Below are positions 38,417-47,571 of a stretch of DNA of 64,000 bases, piece after piece. Where the stretch lies: positions 26,226-90,225 of the forward strand of contig CANQZG010000012.1 of assembly GCA_947628305.1 (NCBI GenBank), read 5' to 3'. Positions within the stretch are counted from its first letter, which is position 1. Every line of letters begins with the position of its first letter. The notes under the pieces were generated by a model that saw only the letters and a program-made list of their open reading frames with translations, did not search any database and was not told the DNA's origin. This DNA comes from an uncultured Muribaculaceae bacterium (GTDB lineage: Bacteria > Bacteroidota > Bacteroidia > Bacteroidales > Muribaculaceae). A program made the translations under genes and the position numbers.

Positions 38417-41337
38417 TGCGCTTTCTTGAACAAGTGGCCGAGGCCTACTGTGGCAATGAAATCGAGAACTTGATAGACTACTGCTTCGTCTTTCCTAACA
38501 AACGAAGCTGTCGTTTTTTCGCGGACGCACTTTCTCGATACGGGCATGACAAAACATTTGTAAGGCCCGAAATTGTTCCAATAAATGAATTCGTAGCCGG
38601 ATTTTCACCTGAAATGGTGGAAGCGACAAGATATGAACAACTGTTTATCCTATATAATGAATACAGCCGCCTGTCCCAAGATATCGAGGATTTCGACCGA
38701 TTCCGTTTCTGGGGAGAAATGTTACTCAATGATTTCAGCGACGTTGACAGCTACATGGCCGATGCGGCACAGCTGTTCACCAATGTAAAACGACTGCGCG
38801 AAATCAACGCCAACTACCTGACCCCTGAACAGCTTGAAGTCATTGAACGTTTCTGGGGCGAAATACCGACCGGATATAACCCTGACGAATTTTGGACTCA
38901 CCTCGATGCCCCCGGCGGTGAACGTTTCCTGAAATTGTGGGAAATACTCACTCCCCTTTATCATAATTTCAGGGAGACAATGGAGAGGAATGGACTGGCT
39001 AACACAGGGATGCTGTCACGCCGTTGTGTGGAAACGTTATCCCACATCGGTGTCAATGATTTATATTTCAAAAGATATATTTTTGTAGGATTCAACGTGT
39101 TGTCCACATCCGAGACTTTGATATTCGAGAAACTGAAAGCGTTGGGTGCAGCCGATTTTTACTGGGATTACGCCTCCCCTGCCTTTTCAGACAAGGACAA
39201 CAAGGCTGTACGGTTCATTTCCCGCAATGTCAAGGAATTCAAGTCGTTGTATGAACTGAATGAAGAAGCGTATGACCGTCTTCCCGATATTGAAATTATA
39301 GGGGTCCCTTCTCGTATGGGACAGACTAAGGTCGCCGGTGAGATTCTTTCGGACTGGGTAAGACAGGGGGTAACCATTGACCGTGACAATGCGATTGACA
39401 CAGCCGTAGTGTTACCTGACGAACAGCTGTTTGTCCCCATGCTTCATGCCATCCCGTCCGAAATATCCCGCGTCAATGTTACAATGGGTTATCCCATGCG
39501 TCACACTCCTATCGCATCGGTGATGCGCACAGTGGTGTCAATGCACTTGAGGGCTCACTCTGTCAAAGGACGTTTCCTTTACTTTTACGAGGATTTGCTT
39601 CAGTTAATCAGCCAACCGCTAATTTACAGCACCGCACCCGACGATTGTGACAAGATTCGCGACATGATTAACGGAAGACATCTTTTCAACGTTCCGGCCG
39701 AGACGCTTACAGAGTCATGTCCGAAACTCGCACCCATATTCACGCCTGTCTCCGACCCGACCGATTATGACGAGGTATATGCCTACAGCCGTAATCTCGC
39801 GCTTTTCATGCTTGATGCAGTAGAGAAAGGCTACAACGGGGAACTTGACAGACTGTTCATCAAGTCTTACATCGAATCATTGGAAACACTTGATGAAGCG
39901 TGTCGCCGTCACTCGGTCAAGATGAATGAGAACACTTTTTTCCATCTAATCGAAAGCGCGTTATCGACTGAAACGATAAACTTCACAGGCGAGCCATTGA
40001 CCGGCCTACAGATAATGGGTGTCCTCGAGACCCGTGCACTTGACTTCGACAACCTGATAATGCTGTCGATGAACGAACGCATCTTCCCTCGACGACATTA
40101 CACCCGTTCTTTTATCCCGGATGCACTGAGACGCGCCTACGGATTATCGACGGTCGATTTTCAGGAATCAATCTACGCTTACTACTTTTATCGGTTGCTG
40201 ACCAGGGCCAGAAATGTCAAGTTACTGTATGACGCTCGTTCTGTCGGAGGCAAAAGCAGTGAAATGTCCCGTTTCCTTGTACAGTTACTATATCTCTATT
40301 CATCCAAAGGCAACATCATTCATACACTGCGAAACTACACCCAACGTCTCTTTGAAAAACCTGAAGTCGAGATAGCCAAGACCCCGGCTATAATGGATAA
40401 GTTACACGAATACACTATCGATGGCAGCAACAGGAATTTCTCAGCCTCCTCTATCAATGAGTATCTGAACTGCCCGTTGAATTTCTATCTCAAATATATC
40501 GAAGGACTGAACGTCGAGGAAGATGCATCAGATTTCATGGATTCATCCACTTTCGGCACAATCGTTCACGAAGTCCTTGATAACCTATATTCAGGGCACA
40601 ATAAGAAAACAGGCAACACACCCGTCACGGCCGAAATCCTGAATGAATGGAAAGAATCTCCCACCATCCTTGACAACCTGCTGACCTACAGCATAAACAA
40701 GAATTACAATAAACTGTCGGATGAACGTCTGAACGAACCACTTTTCGGCGAGACCGAGATTCTTGCCCGATTGATGAAGATGTTCCTTTGTGAGATGCTT
40801 GAACGGGAGAAGGAGTTCGCTCCATTGACATTCATCGCGGGAGAGTACCCCATAAAGACCCGGTGGAAAATCAATGACGGACTCACAATCAACATCAAAC
40901 AGTATATCGACCGAATAGACCGATTGTCGGATGGCCGATACCGTATCGTGGATTACAAGACCGGCGGAGATGACGTGAAAGCCGCCTCGGTTGACGCATT
41001 GTTTGACACAACGGCTGAAAAACGCCCCAAGGCGATGCTGCAACTTATGTTCTATTGCATGGCATACGCACGCGAGGCCGGGATAGAAGATGCGATACAA
41101 CCATACCTGTACTGCTTCAAGCGTATTAAGGTTGACGGTCTACCTCCATTACAGATTGCCAAAGAACCTATCCTTGATTACCGCGTTTGCATGGATGAAT
41201 ACCTCCCGCGCTTCAACTCCGTGATTGAGGAAATATTCAACCCCGACATACCGTTCAGACAGGCATCCCACGAAAGCGCATGCACGTTCTGTCAATTCAA
41301 GGGCGTATGTGTAAAGGAGGAAAACAAGAGATACTAA
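38413..41337 (+). CDS. AddB/RecB-family PD-(D/E)XK nuclease with predicted Fe-S cluster
   Basis: 974 residues. The N-terminal two thirds resemble the inactivated helicase fold of AddB/RexB, and the C-terminal third is a RecB-type nuclease: SASSINEYLNCPLNFYLKY (Cys687) and the catalytic RIVDYKTGG (Asp847, Lys849). Cys687 together with the C-terminal Cys957-X2-Cys960-X5-Cys966 reproduces the four-cysteine 4Fe-4S arrangement of AddB nuclease domains. It should act in double-strand-break end resection with an AddA/UvrD-type helicase, which is not adjacent here. It overlaps holB by 4 bases and is 2 bases from hemW. Confidence 0.85.
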   Translation: MMRFLEQVAEAYCGNEIENLIDYCFVFPNKRSCRFFADALSRYGHDKTFVRPEIVPINEFVAGFSPEMVEATRYEQLFILYNEYSRLSQDIEDFDRFRFWGEMLLNDFSDVDSYMADAAQLFTNVKRLREINANYLTPEQLEVIERFWGEIPTGYNPDEFWTHLDAPGGERFLKLWEILTPLYHNFRETMERNGLANTGMLSRRCVETLSHIGVNDLYFKRYIFVGFNVLSTSETLIFEKLKALGAADFYWDYASPAFSDKDNKAVRFISRNVKEFKSLYELNEEAYDRLPDIEIIGVPSRMGQTKVAGEILSDWVRQGVTIDRDNAIDTAVVLPDEQLFVPMLHAIPSEISRVNVTMGYPMRHTPIASVMRTVVSMHLRAHSVKGRFLYFYEDLLQLISQPLIYSTAPDDCDKIRDMINGRHLFNVPAETLTESCPKLAPIFTPVSDPTDYDEVYAYSRNLALFMLDAVEKGYNGELDRLFIKSYIESLETLDEACRRHSVKMNENTFFHLIESALSTETINFTGEPLTGLQIMGVLETRALDFDNLIMLSMNERIFPRRHYTRSFIPDALRRAYGLSTVDFQESIYAYYFYRLLTRARNVKLLYDARSVGGKSSEMSRFLVQLLYLYSSKGNIIHTLRNYTQRLFEKPEVEIAKTPAIMDKLHEYTIDGSNRNFSASSINEYLNCPLNFYLKYIEGLNVEEDASDFMDSSTFGTIVHEVLDNLYSGHNKKTGNTPVTAEILNEWKESPTILDNLLTYSINKNYNKLSDERLNEPLFGETEILARLMKMFLCEMLEREKEFAPLTFIAGEYPIKTRWKINDGLTINIKQYIDRIDRLSDGRYRIVDYKTGGDDVKAASVDALFDTTAEKRPKAMLQLMFYCMAYAREAGIEDAIQPYLYCFKRIKVDGLPPLQIAKEPILDYRVCMDEYLPRFNSVIEEIFNPDIPFRQASHESACTFCQFKGVCVKEENKRY

Positions 41338-41339
41338 CC

Positions 41340-42455
41340 ATGGCGGGACTATATATCCACATACCTTTCTGCCACTCAAAGTGCGCCTATTGTGACTTCT
41401 ATTCACGCCCGAGAAAAGAACGTCAAGAGGCAGGACTGTTGGTTGAATATCTGCTAAATGAACTGTCATCACGGAATAACGAGGCTAACGAACCGTTTTC
41501 AACCGTTTATCTCGGAGGTGGCACACCATCATCACTGCCGGTCAAAGACCTTGACACACTAATCAATGGTATCAAATCCGTCGCTCCCGCCACAGAAGAA
41601 TACACCATCGAAGTGAATCCCGAAGATGTCACCGATGAATTATGCGACTTCATTTCATCATCACCTATAAACCGCGTGAGCATGGGAGTACAGTCCCTTG
41701 ATGATGTACAGCTTAAATTCATCGGTCGCCGGCATGATGCAAAGACCGCGCTTGATGCCGTGGAACGGTTGCGCCGTCACGGAATAGATGAAATCTCATG
41801 TGACCTCATTTATGGACTGCCTATGCAGGACATCGATTCATGGCGTGACTCACTATCACGGCTACTTGAACTCGGCCTACCCCATTTATCGGCCTATCTG
41901 CTGTCATACGAACCCGGGACACGGCTAAGCGCAATGCTATATAAGGGAAAAGTCACAGAGACAGACGAGGACACAGCCGTTGCAATGTATAATTTGTTGA
42001 TTGAAAATGCCGCGTCTAAAGGTTATCGCCATTATGAGATTTCAAATTTTGCAATTCCCGGGCACGAGGCGCGTCACAACTCATCTTATTGGAACGGCAC
42101 GCCATATCTCGGAATAGGCCCCGGGGCACATAGCTACGACGGCGCAATACGCAGGGTGACACGCCCTGACATTAAAGGATATTTAAAAAACCGTGGGCTC
42201 AATTGCTTTGACATCGAGGAGGAATCGGTCGATGAAAGATTCAACGATTTTATAATCACCTCTTTGCGCACAGCCGATGGTCTGAATATTGAGGAATGTT
42301 CTCTGAAATTCGGTGAACGGTATTGCAATGAAATGATGGTACAGGCCACAAAATATATTGACAGCGGTGCATTGTCACTATTGTCAGGCCGTCTGAAAAT
42401 CGATGAACGTCACTGGCTTGTCAGTGACCGCATCCTCGTCGACCTGATTCGTTAG
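41340..42455 (+). CDS. hemW: HemW-type radical SAM heme chaperone
   Basis: 371 residues from ATG 41340, two bases after the preceding stop. Radical SAM motif HIPFCHSKCAYCDF gives CX3CX2C near residue 9. YLGGGTPSSL, EVNPEDVT, SMGVQSLDD, and the HemW-typical NSSYWNGTPYLGIGPGAHSYDG near 255 follow. The family was long annotated as oxygen-independent coproporphyrinogen oxidase. True HemN has an extra N-terminal region and a C-terminal trip-wire, so HemW (heme trafficking) is the better name. Downstream, the 18-base gap to rlmH contains a MITE-end-like sequence. Confidence 0.88.
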   Translation: MAGLYIHIPFCHSKCAYCDFYSRPRKERQEAGLLVEYLLNELSSRNNEANEPFSTVYLGGGTPSSLPVKDLDTLINGIKSVAPATEEYTIEVNPEDVTDELCDFISSSPINRVSMGVQSLDDVQLKFIGRRHDAKTALDAVERLRRHGIDEISCDLIYGLPMQDIDSWRDSLSRLLELGLPHLSAYLLSYEPGTRLSAMLYKGKVTETDEDTAVAMYNLLIENAASKGYRHYEISNFAIPGHEARHNSSYWNGTPYLGIGPGAHSYDGAIRRVTRPDIKGYLKNRGLNCFDIEEESVDERFNDFIITSLRTADGLNIEECSLKFGERYCNEMMVQATKYIDSGALSLLSGRLKIDERHWLVSDRILVDLIR

Positions 42456-42473
42456 GGATTGTTTAAAAGTCTA

Positions 42474-42947
42474 TTAATCATGATGATAAGGCTCACCTGC
42501 GAGTATTGTCATCGCACGATAAACCTGCTCGACAAAGAACAACCTCACCATCTCATGGGTGAATGTCATCTTTGACAGAGAGAGCAGTGAGTCAGCCCGT
42601 GTGTACACCTCGTCCGAAAACCCATAAGGGCCACCTATGATGAACACAAGGCGACGCAATCCCTGATTCATACGCTTTGACAGCCGTTCCGAGAAATCAC
42701 GCGATGACAGTTCCACCCCTCTCTCGTCAAGGAGCACCACCCTGTCACCCGGCTGGAGCATCTGGAGCATCGCCATCCCCTCACGCACTTTCTGCTCGGC
42801 CGATGTCAATGCTCGTGTCTGTTTTATGTCCGGGATAATGACAAGCTCGACAGGCAGATAGTGACGCAGACGTTTCATGTAGGTGTCGATGCCGTTCTGA
42901 ATGTATGATGTGGCGGTTTTTCCGACAGCGATTATGGTTATTTTCAT
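42474..42947 (-). CDS. rlmH: 23S rRNA pseudouridine-1915 N3-methyltransferase
   Basis: 157-residue SPOUT methyltransferase that methylates pseudouridine 1915 in helix 69 of 23S rRNA on the 70S ribosome. The trefoil-knot SAM site is visible: LLDERGVELSSRDFSERL, FIIGGPYGFSDEV near 105, and the C-terminal LSKMTFTHEMVRLFFVEQVYRA ending in the family's EPYHHD. Intact. It diverges from nadC through a 30-bp palindrome. Confidence 0.96.
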   Translation of the reverse strand: MKITIIAVGKTATSYIQNGIDTYMKRLRHYLPVELVIIPDIKQTRALTSAEQKVREGMAMLQMLQPGDRVVLLDERGVELSSRDFSERLSKRMNQGLRRLVFIIGGPYGFSDEVYTRADSLLSLSKMTFTHEMVRLFFVEQVYRAMTILAGEPYHHD

Positions 42948-42978
42948 TTGTTTATATTAGGTGCAATTGCTAAATTTG
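42947..42978 (+). promoter_or_regulatory. nadC promoter, TTTG-N20-TAAATTTG
   Basis: TTTG (42947-42950) and TAAATTTG (42971-42978) are 20 bases apart. The -7 element is the left half of a perfect palindrome. The predicted leader is about 20 bases. Confidence 0.8.
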
Positions 42979-42994
42979 TACAAATTTAGCAATT
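42965..42994. promoter_or_regulatory. 30-bp perfect palindrome with two opposed -7 elements
   Basis: The stretch is its own reverse complement over 30 bases, centred on GTAC. Each half contains TAAATTTG in the orientation serving nadC (plus) or rlmH (minus). The two predicted start sites fall inside the other promoter's -7 element. It may also be an operator for a dimeric repressor. Confidence 0.75.
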
Positions 42995-43011
42995 TAAGGT
43001 TATGAAATCAA
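42981..43011 (-). promoter_or_regulatory. rlmH promoter, TTG-N20-TAAATTTG
   Basis: On the minus strand the -33 position reads CTTG (43012-43009) and TAAATTTG (42988-42981) follows after 20 bases. The leader would be about 30 bases. The -33 lies inside the first codons of nadC. Confidence 0.6.
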
Positions 43012-43850
43012 GAGACGAACTGATAGATGACTTGCTGACACTGGCATTTGCCGAAGATGTCGGCGACGGAGACCATACGACACTAAGCACGATACCGGCT
43101 GATGAACAAGGATGCCAACAACTGATTATCAAAGAGGAAGGCATCGTGGCGGGGGTCGAGGTCGCCCGCAAGGTGTTTGAGAAATTTGACCCGGAGTTGA
43201 AGATGACCGTATTTATCAAGGACGGGGCTCACGTTAAACCGGGCGATATTGTTTTTGAAGTCAAGGGAAGCGTGCGCTCTCTGTTACAGACCGAACGCAC
43301 GATGTTGAACATAATGCAACGAATGAGCGGTGTCGCAACTATGACCGCCAAATATCAGGACAAACTAAAAGGCCTGAAAACCAAAGTCCTTGATACCCGC
43401 AAGACCACCCCTGGAATGCGTATGCTTGAAAAGGAGGCTGTCAAAATCGGAGGTGGCGAGAATCATCGCATCGGCCTGTTTGACATGATTCTGATAAAGG
43501 ATAACCATGTCGACTTTGCAGGAGGAATCGACAAGGCCGTCTCTGCCGCCAAGAAATATCTCGCTGAAAAAGGAAAGAATTTGAAAATCGAGGTCGAGGT
43601 ACGCAATACCGCTGAAATCGACCAGGCACTTGAAGCGGGTGTAGACCGTATAATGCTTGATAATTTCACCCCTGAACGCACCCTTGAGGCTGTAAGGCAC
43701 ATCAATGGCCGTGTCGAAATCGAATCTTCAGGGGGAATAACGCTTGACACTCTGCGCCAATACGGCGAAACCGGCGTGGACTATATATCGGTCGGTGCAC
43801 TAACTCATTCGGTGAAAGGTCTCGACATGAGCTTCAAGGCTAAGAAATAA
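43002..43850 (+). CDS. nadC: Quinolinate phosphoribosyltransferase
   Basis: 282 residues. It converts quinolinate and PRPP to nicotinate mononucleotide, the entry to NAD synthesis. Hallmarks: FAEDVGDGDHTT, ERTMLNIMQRMSGVAT near 93, DTRKTTPGMRMLEKEAV with the PRPP/quinolinate-binding residues, GGGENHRIGLFDMILIKDNH near 150, and VEVRN. Intact. The 3' end overlaps the convergent HAD gene by 11 bases. nadA and nadB are not in the window. Confidence 0.96.
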   Translation: MKSRDELIDDLLTLAFAEDVGDGDHTTLSTIPADEQGCQQLIIKEEGIVAGVEVARKVFEKFDPELKMTVFIKDGAHVKPGDIVFEVKGSVRSLLQTERTMLNIMQRMSGVATMTAKYQDKLKGLKTKVLDTRKTTPGMRMLEKEAVKIGGGENHRIGLFDMILIKDNHVDFAGGIDKAVSAAKKYLAEKGKNLKIEVEVRNTAEIDQALEAGVDRIMLDNFTPERTLEAVRHINGRVEIESSGGITLDTLRQYGETGVDYISVGALTHSVKGLDMSFKAKK

Positions 43851-44472
43851 CATCCTTGAGCGTGTCAATGTCAATCCCTGCGAAACCACCGATTACAATA
43901 TCGGCCAAAGGGGTTATGACATCTATAGGGTTGGTCGTTGCAAGCGCGACGACCTTAGCCCCGGCACGGCGACCGGCCTCAAGTCCCTGTAGCGAATCTT
44001 CAAACACGAAACAATCCCTCGGGTCACACCCGATACTTTTCGCCGCGAGAAGATAACCTTCAGGGTCCGGCTTGGATTGTGCAATCTGTGATGCAGTGAT
44101 TACAGTGTCAAACATTCTGTCAAACCCCGGATGTTGTTTATAAAGCGATTCCATCTTGACGTCATCGCTTGATGTCACTATGGCCGTCGGTATATTCTCC
44201 TGTCTTAAATGAGCAAGAAACTCCATCACACCTGGATAAACAGGATAATGGATAGTGTCCTCATATTCATGAAGCCGACATGTGATTTCACCACGGACAT
44301 CCGATGGGAAAAAACTAAGTATATGTGTCAGGGTCGTGCCTTTTATCGAGGCCGCGAAATCATCGATACCGCTTTGATATTCCCGGTCCATACCACTCCA
44401 AAATTCAGTGTATAACGGCTCGCTGTCAATCAGCACGCCATCGAGGTCAAAAAGTGCGCCTATCTTTGCCAT
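43840..44472 (-). CDS. HAD-superfamily phosphatase, beta-phosphoglucomutase-like
   Basis: 210 residues from ATG 44472. Motif I FDLDGVLIDSEP, alpha-helical cap (about 15-80), motif II TSSD, motif III Lys in SKPDPEGY, motif IV FEDSLQGLEAGRRAG. This is the DhaM/PGMB/GPP subgroup of small-sugar or nucleotide phosphatases and phosphomutases. The substrate cannot be read from sequence. It overlaps the nadC 3' end and diverges from the MATE gene. Confidence 0.85.
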   Translation of the reverse strand: MAKIGALFDLDGVLIDSEPLYTEFWSGMDREYQSGIDDFAASIKGTTLTHILSFFPSDVRGEITCRLHEYEDTIHYPVYPGVMEFLAHLRQENIPTAIVTSSDDVKMESLYKQHPGFDRMFDTVITASQIAQSKPDPEGYLLAAKSIGCDPRDCFVFEDSLQGLEAGRRAGAKVVALATTNPIDVITPLADIVIGGFAGIDIDTLKDVIS

Positions 44473-44487
44473 ATCTTTAATTTTCTG

Positions 44488-44495
44488 CAAAAATA
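44488..44495 (-). promoter_or_regulatory. HAD gene promoter, -7 element TATTTTTG
   Basis: The reverse complement reads TATTTTTG, with a leader of about 12 bases. It faces away from the MATE element at 44508. Confidence 0.5.
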
Positions 44496-44507
44496 CGAAA
44501 TTTTGAG

Positions 44508-44515
44508 TAACTTTG
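44508..44515 (+). promoter_or_regulatory. MATE gene promoter, -7 element TAACTTTG, near-leaderless
   Basis: TAACTTTG ends six bases before the ATG at 44522, so the predicted leader is about 3 bases. Confidence 0.6.
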
Positions 44516-44521
44516 CATATT

Positions 44522-45910
44522 ATGTCAGTCCCATCCCGTTCAACACCTGAAACTCTTGGCACTAAATCAATCAGCAGCCTGTTGGTTCAATATTCAGTGC
44601 CCGCGATTATCGCGAGTGTCGCGACATCGTTATACAACATTGTGGACAGCATCTTCATCGGGCGAGGGGTTGGCGCGATGGCGATTGCCGGACTTGCAAT
44701 CACTTTTCCCCTGATGAACCTTGTCATTGCCTTCTGTACATTGATTGCCGTGGGAGGTGCGACTATCAGTTCTATTTTCCTCGGACAAAAGAACGACGCA
44801 AGGGCCACCGATGTTGTCAACAATGTCATGACCCTATGTCTGATTCATTCAATAGTGTTCGGAGGCCTGACACTTTTGTTCCTCGACCCCATATTATACT
44901 TTTTTGGAGCAACAGAGGAGACCATCGGCTATGCCCGCGAATTCATGCGCATAATCCTGTACGGAACCCCTATATCCTATATATTTATCGGTTTGAACAA
45001 CCTGATGCGAGCCACCGGCTATCCCAAGAAAGCGATGATTTCGGCATTGATGTCGGTTGTCGCTAACGTCATCCTCGCCCCTATCATGATTTTCGTGCTT
45101 GACTGGGGTATCGCAGGTGCGGCCATCGCGACAATATGCGGACAGTTTGTCGCTTTTATATGGGTTCTCCATCATTTTATATCCAAGGAAAGCTACATCC
45201 ATTTCAAACGGGCAAACAGCTGGTTCAATCCCGCGATTGTAAAGAGGGTCTATGCTATCGGTCTTTCCCCGTTCCTGATGAACGTGTGCGCCTGTATAGT
45301 CGTCATTTTCATCAACAGGGCATTACTTGACTATGGCGGAGATGCGGGAAACCTATGCGTCGGGGCATACGGCATACTCAACCGCACTACGATGTTCTTC
45401 GTGATGATTGTATTCGGCGTGACACAGGGCATGCAACCCATCCTCGGATTCAACTACGGTGCTGGACAATGGGAAAGGGTCAAGAGGACACTCAACATCG
45501 GTATATGGCTCGGTGTAGGCATAACAACCGTCGGATGGTTTGTGACCGAACTGTTCCCCGACACGGTGAGCTCCCTTTTCACGGTTGACGCCGACCTGAT
45601 TGCACTCGCACAACGTGGATTCCGCATATACTTTATATGTTATCCTGTCGTGGGATGTCAGATAGTCATCCAGAACTTCTTCCAATCGGTCGGCAAACCA
45701 CAGGTGTCAATTTTCCTGTCACTTACACGACAATTATTATTTCTGATTCCGTTCTTGCTGATATTGCCTCACCATTTCGGCGTTGACGGAGTATGGGCCA
45801 GCATGTCGGCCTCCGATATTATCGCATTCATCTTCGCAGTCGTGACACTGATGGTATCCATGCGCAATCACGACAAAAAGTTGAAACAAAACAAATTAAT
45901 GAACCAATGA
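44522..45910 (+). CDS. MATE-family multidrug/Na+ efflux transporter
   Basis: 462-residue inner-membrane antiporter with twelve predicted helices in two six-helix bundles. Family landmarks: SIFIGRGVGAMAIAGLAITFP, NNLMRATGYPKKAM near 160, and GMQPILGFNYGAGQ near 305, which is diagnostic of MATE. The subgroup is NorM/DinF-like and the substrate is unknown. The stop overlaps the next ATG (ATGA), so it is coupled to the FAD oxidoreductase. Confidence 0.9.
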   Translation: MSVPSRSTPETLGTKSISSLLVQYSVPAIIASVATSLYNIVDSIFIGRGVGAMAIAGLAITFPLMNLVIAFCTLIAVGGATISSIFLGQKNDARATDVVNNVMTLCLIHSIVFGGLTLLFLDPILYFFGATEETIGYAREFMRIILYGTPISYIFIGLNNLMRATGYPKKAMISALMSVVANVILAPIMIFVLDWGIAGAAIATICGQFVAFIWVLHHFISKESYIHFKRANSWFNPAIVKRVYAIGLSPFLMNVCACIVVIFINRALLDYGGDAGNLCVGAYGILNRTTMFFVMIVFGVTQGMQPILGFNYGAGQWERVKRTLNIGIWLGVGITTVGWFVTELFPDTVSSLFTVDADLIALAQRGFRIYFICYPVVGCQIVIQNFFQSVGKPQVSIFLSLTRQLLFLIPFLLILPHHFGVDGVWASMSASDIIAFIFAVVTLMVSMRNHDKKLKQNKLMNQ

Positions 45911-47571
45911 TTCAGCAGTTAGACCTACGTCTTGACCCGAAAACCGCCTATACCCCTCTCCTTTTGTTACGCACGGTGAGCGACAGACTTTCAATCGATG
46001 CAAACCGTATAAAACATGTGCAGCCTGTAAGACGTTCCATCGATGCACGGCAGCGGCGCGTGATGGTGAATCTGTCAGTCATGATATTCATTGACGAACA
46101 ACCATCATCCACCCCTCTCACTGTCCCGGCCCTTATTTACCCGGATGTATCACATTCACGGGAGGTTATAGTCGTGGGCGCGGGTCCCGCAGGTCTTTTC
46201 GCCGCCCTCCGTCTCATTGAACTGGGTATAAAACCGATTGTCCTGGAACGGGGAAAGGACGTGGATTCCCGTCGCAAGGACATGGCGGTCATTTCCCGTG
46301 ACGGGATTATAAACCCTGACTCCAACTATTGTTTCGGAGAAGGGGGAGCAGGAGCATATTCCGATGGCAAACTATACACCCGTAGCAAGAAACGCGGGTC
46401 AATCGAGAAGATTCTCAATATATTTTACCTTAACGGCGCATCGGAAGACATACTCATCGACGCGCATCCACATATCGGTACCGACCGGCTGCCGGAGGTG
46501 ATAAAATCCATACGCAATCAAATCATCACATCGGGTGGCGAGGTTAGGTTCAACACCAAGGTTGAATCGCTCAATATCACTGATGGAAAAGTCACAGGCG
46601 TGACAATCACCGATGGCTCGACATTGGACGGTCCGGTCATACTCGCGACAGGGCACTCTGCGCGTGACATGTATCTCTCTCTACAGCATTCAGGAATAAA
46701 ACTTGAACCAAAGGGGATTGCAGTAGGAGTCAGACTCGAGCATCCGCAGCAACTAATCGACTCGATACGATACCATTCGCCTAACGGTCGTGGAAAATAT
46801 CTTCCCGCAGCCGAATATACAATGCTGACACGGGTTGACGGGAGAGCGGTATATTCGTTCTGCATGTGTCCCGGTGGATTCATAATTCCTGCGGCAAGCG
46901 AACCGGGGCAACTGGTGGTAAACGGCATGTCACCATCCAACCGAGGCACAAAATGGGCCAATTCAGGCATGGTGGTCGAGGTACTCCCCGAAGACCTGCC
47001 CGACACATATAACGAAGCCGATGATTTGAAGATGATGCGCTACCAGGAAGATATCGAGCGACGGTTCTTTGAAGACGGCGATGGGTCGCAGAATGCACCG
47101 GCACAGCGTATGACCGACTTTGTCAATTCACGCCTTTCATCCTCGCTTGAACCGACATCCTATGCCCCCGGGATACATACCGCACGAATCGACCATCTGT
47201 TACCCGGGCCGATTGCCGATAGATTGAAAAAAGGGTTTATTGAATTCGGAAAAAAGAACCGGGGTTTTCTCACCGATAAAGCGACACTCATCGGGGCAGA
47301 AACACGCACAAGCGCACCGGTCAGGATTCCACGAGACCCGGTTACATTACAACATCTCGACCTGAACGGCCTGTTTCCATGCGGTGAAGGCGCGGGATAT
47401 GCCGGCGGAATCGTTTCGGCGGCGATAGACGGCGAAAGATGTGCCGACGCAGCGGCGATATACCTTGGATGTCCCCGGCATCAGAGGTCAAGCCTGAATA
47501 AGTCACACGCGTTGCGTGTCGTGACGGCTTCAAATTCTTCAATCCCGACACCGAGAACATTGGCTACATAA
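45907..47571 (+). CDS. FAD-dependent NAD(P)/FAD oxidoreductase, YtfP-like
   Basis: 554 residues from ATG 45907, overlapping the MATE stop. An N-terminal ~85-residue domain (IQQLDLRLDPKTAY) precedes a Rossmann FAD site VVGAGPAGLFAALRLIELG near 90, then the family signature CFGEGGAGAYSDGKLYTR near 145 and a C-terminal GLFPCGEGAGYAGGIVSAAIDG near 490. It belongs to the uncharacterised FAD-dependent dehydrogenase group found across Bacteroidetes and Firmicutes; no substrate is known. The last 30 codons run into the 3' end of tatD on the other strand (91-base overlap). Confidence 0.85.
   Translation: MIQQLDLRLDPKTAYTPLLLLRTVSDRLSIDANRIKHVQPVRRSIDARQRRVMVNLSVMIFIDEQPSSTPLTVPALIYPDVSHSREVIVVGAGPAGLFAALRLIELGIKPIVLERGKDVDSRRKDMAVISRDGIINPDSNYCFGEGGAGAYSDGKLYTRSKKRGSIEKILNIFYLNGASEDILIDAHPHIGTDRLPEVIKSIRNQIITSGGEVRFNTKVESLNITDGKVTGVTITDGSTLDGPVILATGHSARDMYLSLQHSGIKLEPKGIAVGVRLEHPQQLIDSIRYHSPNGRGKYLPAAEYTMLTRVDGRAVYSFCMCPGGFIIPAASEPGQLVVNGMSPSNRGTKWANSGMVVEVLPEDLPDTYNEADDLKMMRYQEDIERRFFEDGDGSQNAPAQRMTDFVNSRLSSSLEPTSYAPGIHTARIDHLLPGPIADRLKKGFIEFGKKNRGFLTDKATLIGAETRTSAPVRIPRDPVTLQHLDLNGLFPCGEGAGYAGGIVSAAIDGERCADAAAIYLGCPRHQRSSLNKSHALRVVTASNSSIPTPRTLAT

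Noticed and set aside
38413..42455. Anti-phage or defence role for the AddB-like nuclease and neighbours.
   Set aside because: Neighbours are housekeeping (holB, hemW) with tight overlaps, and nuclease motifs match ordinary recombination repair.
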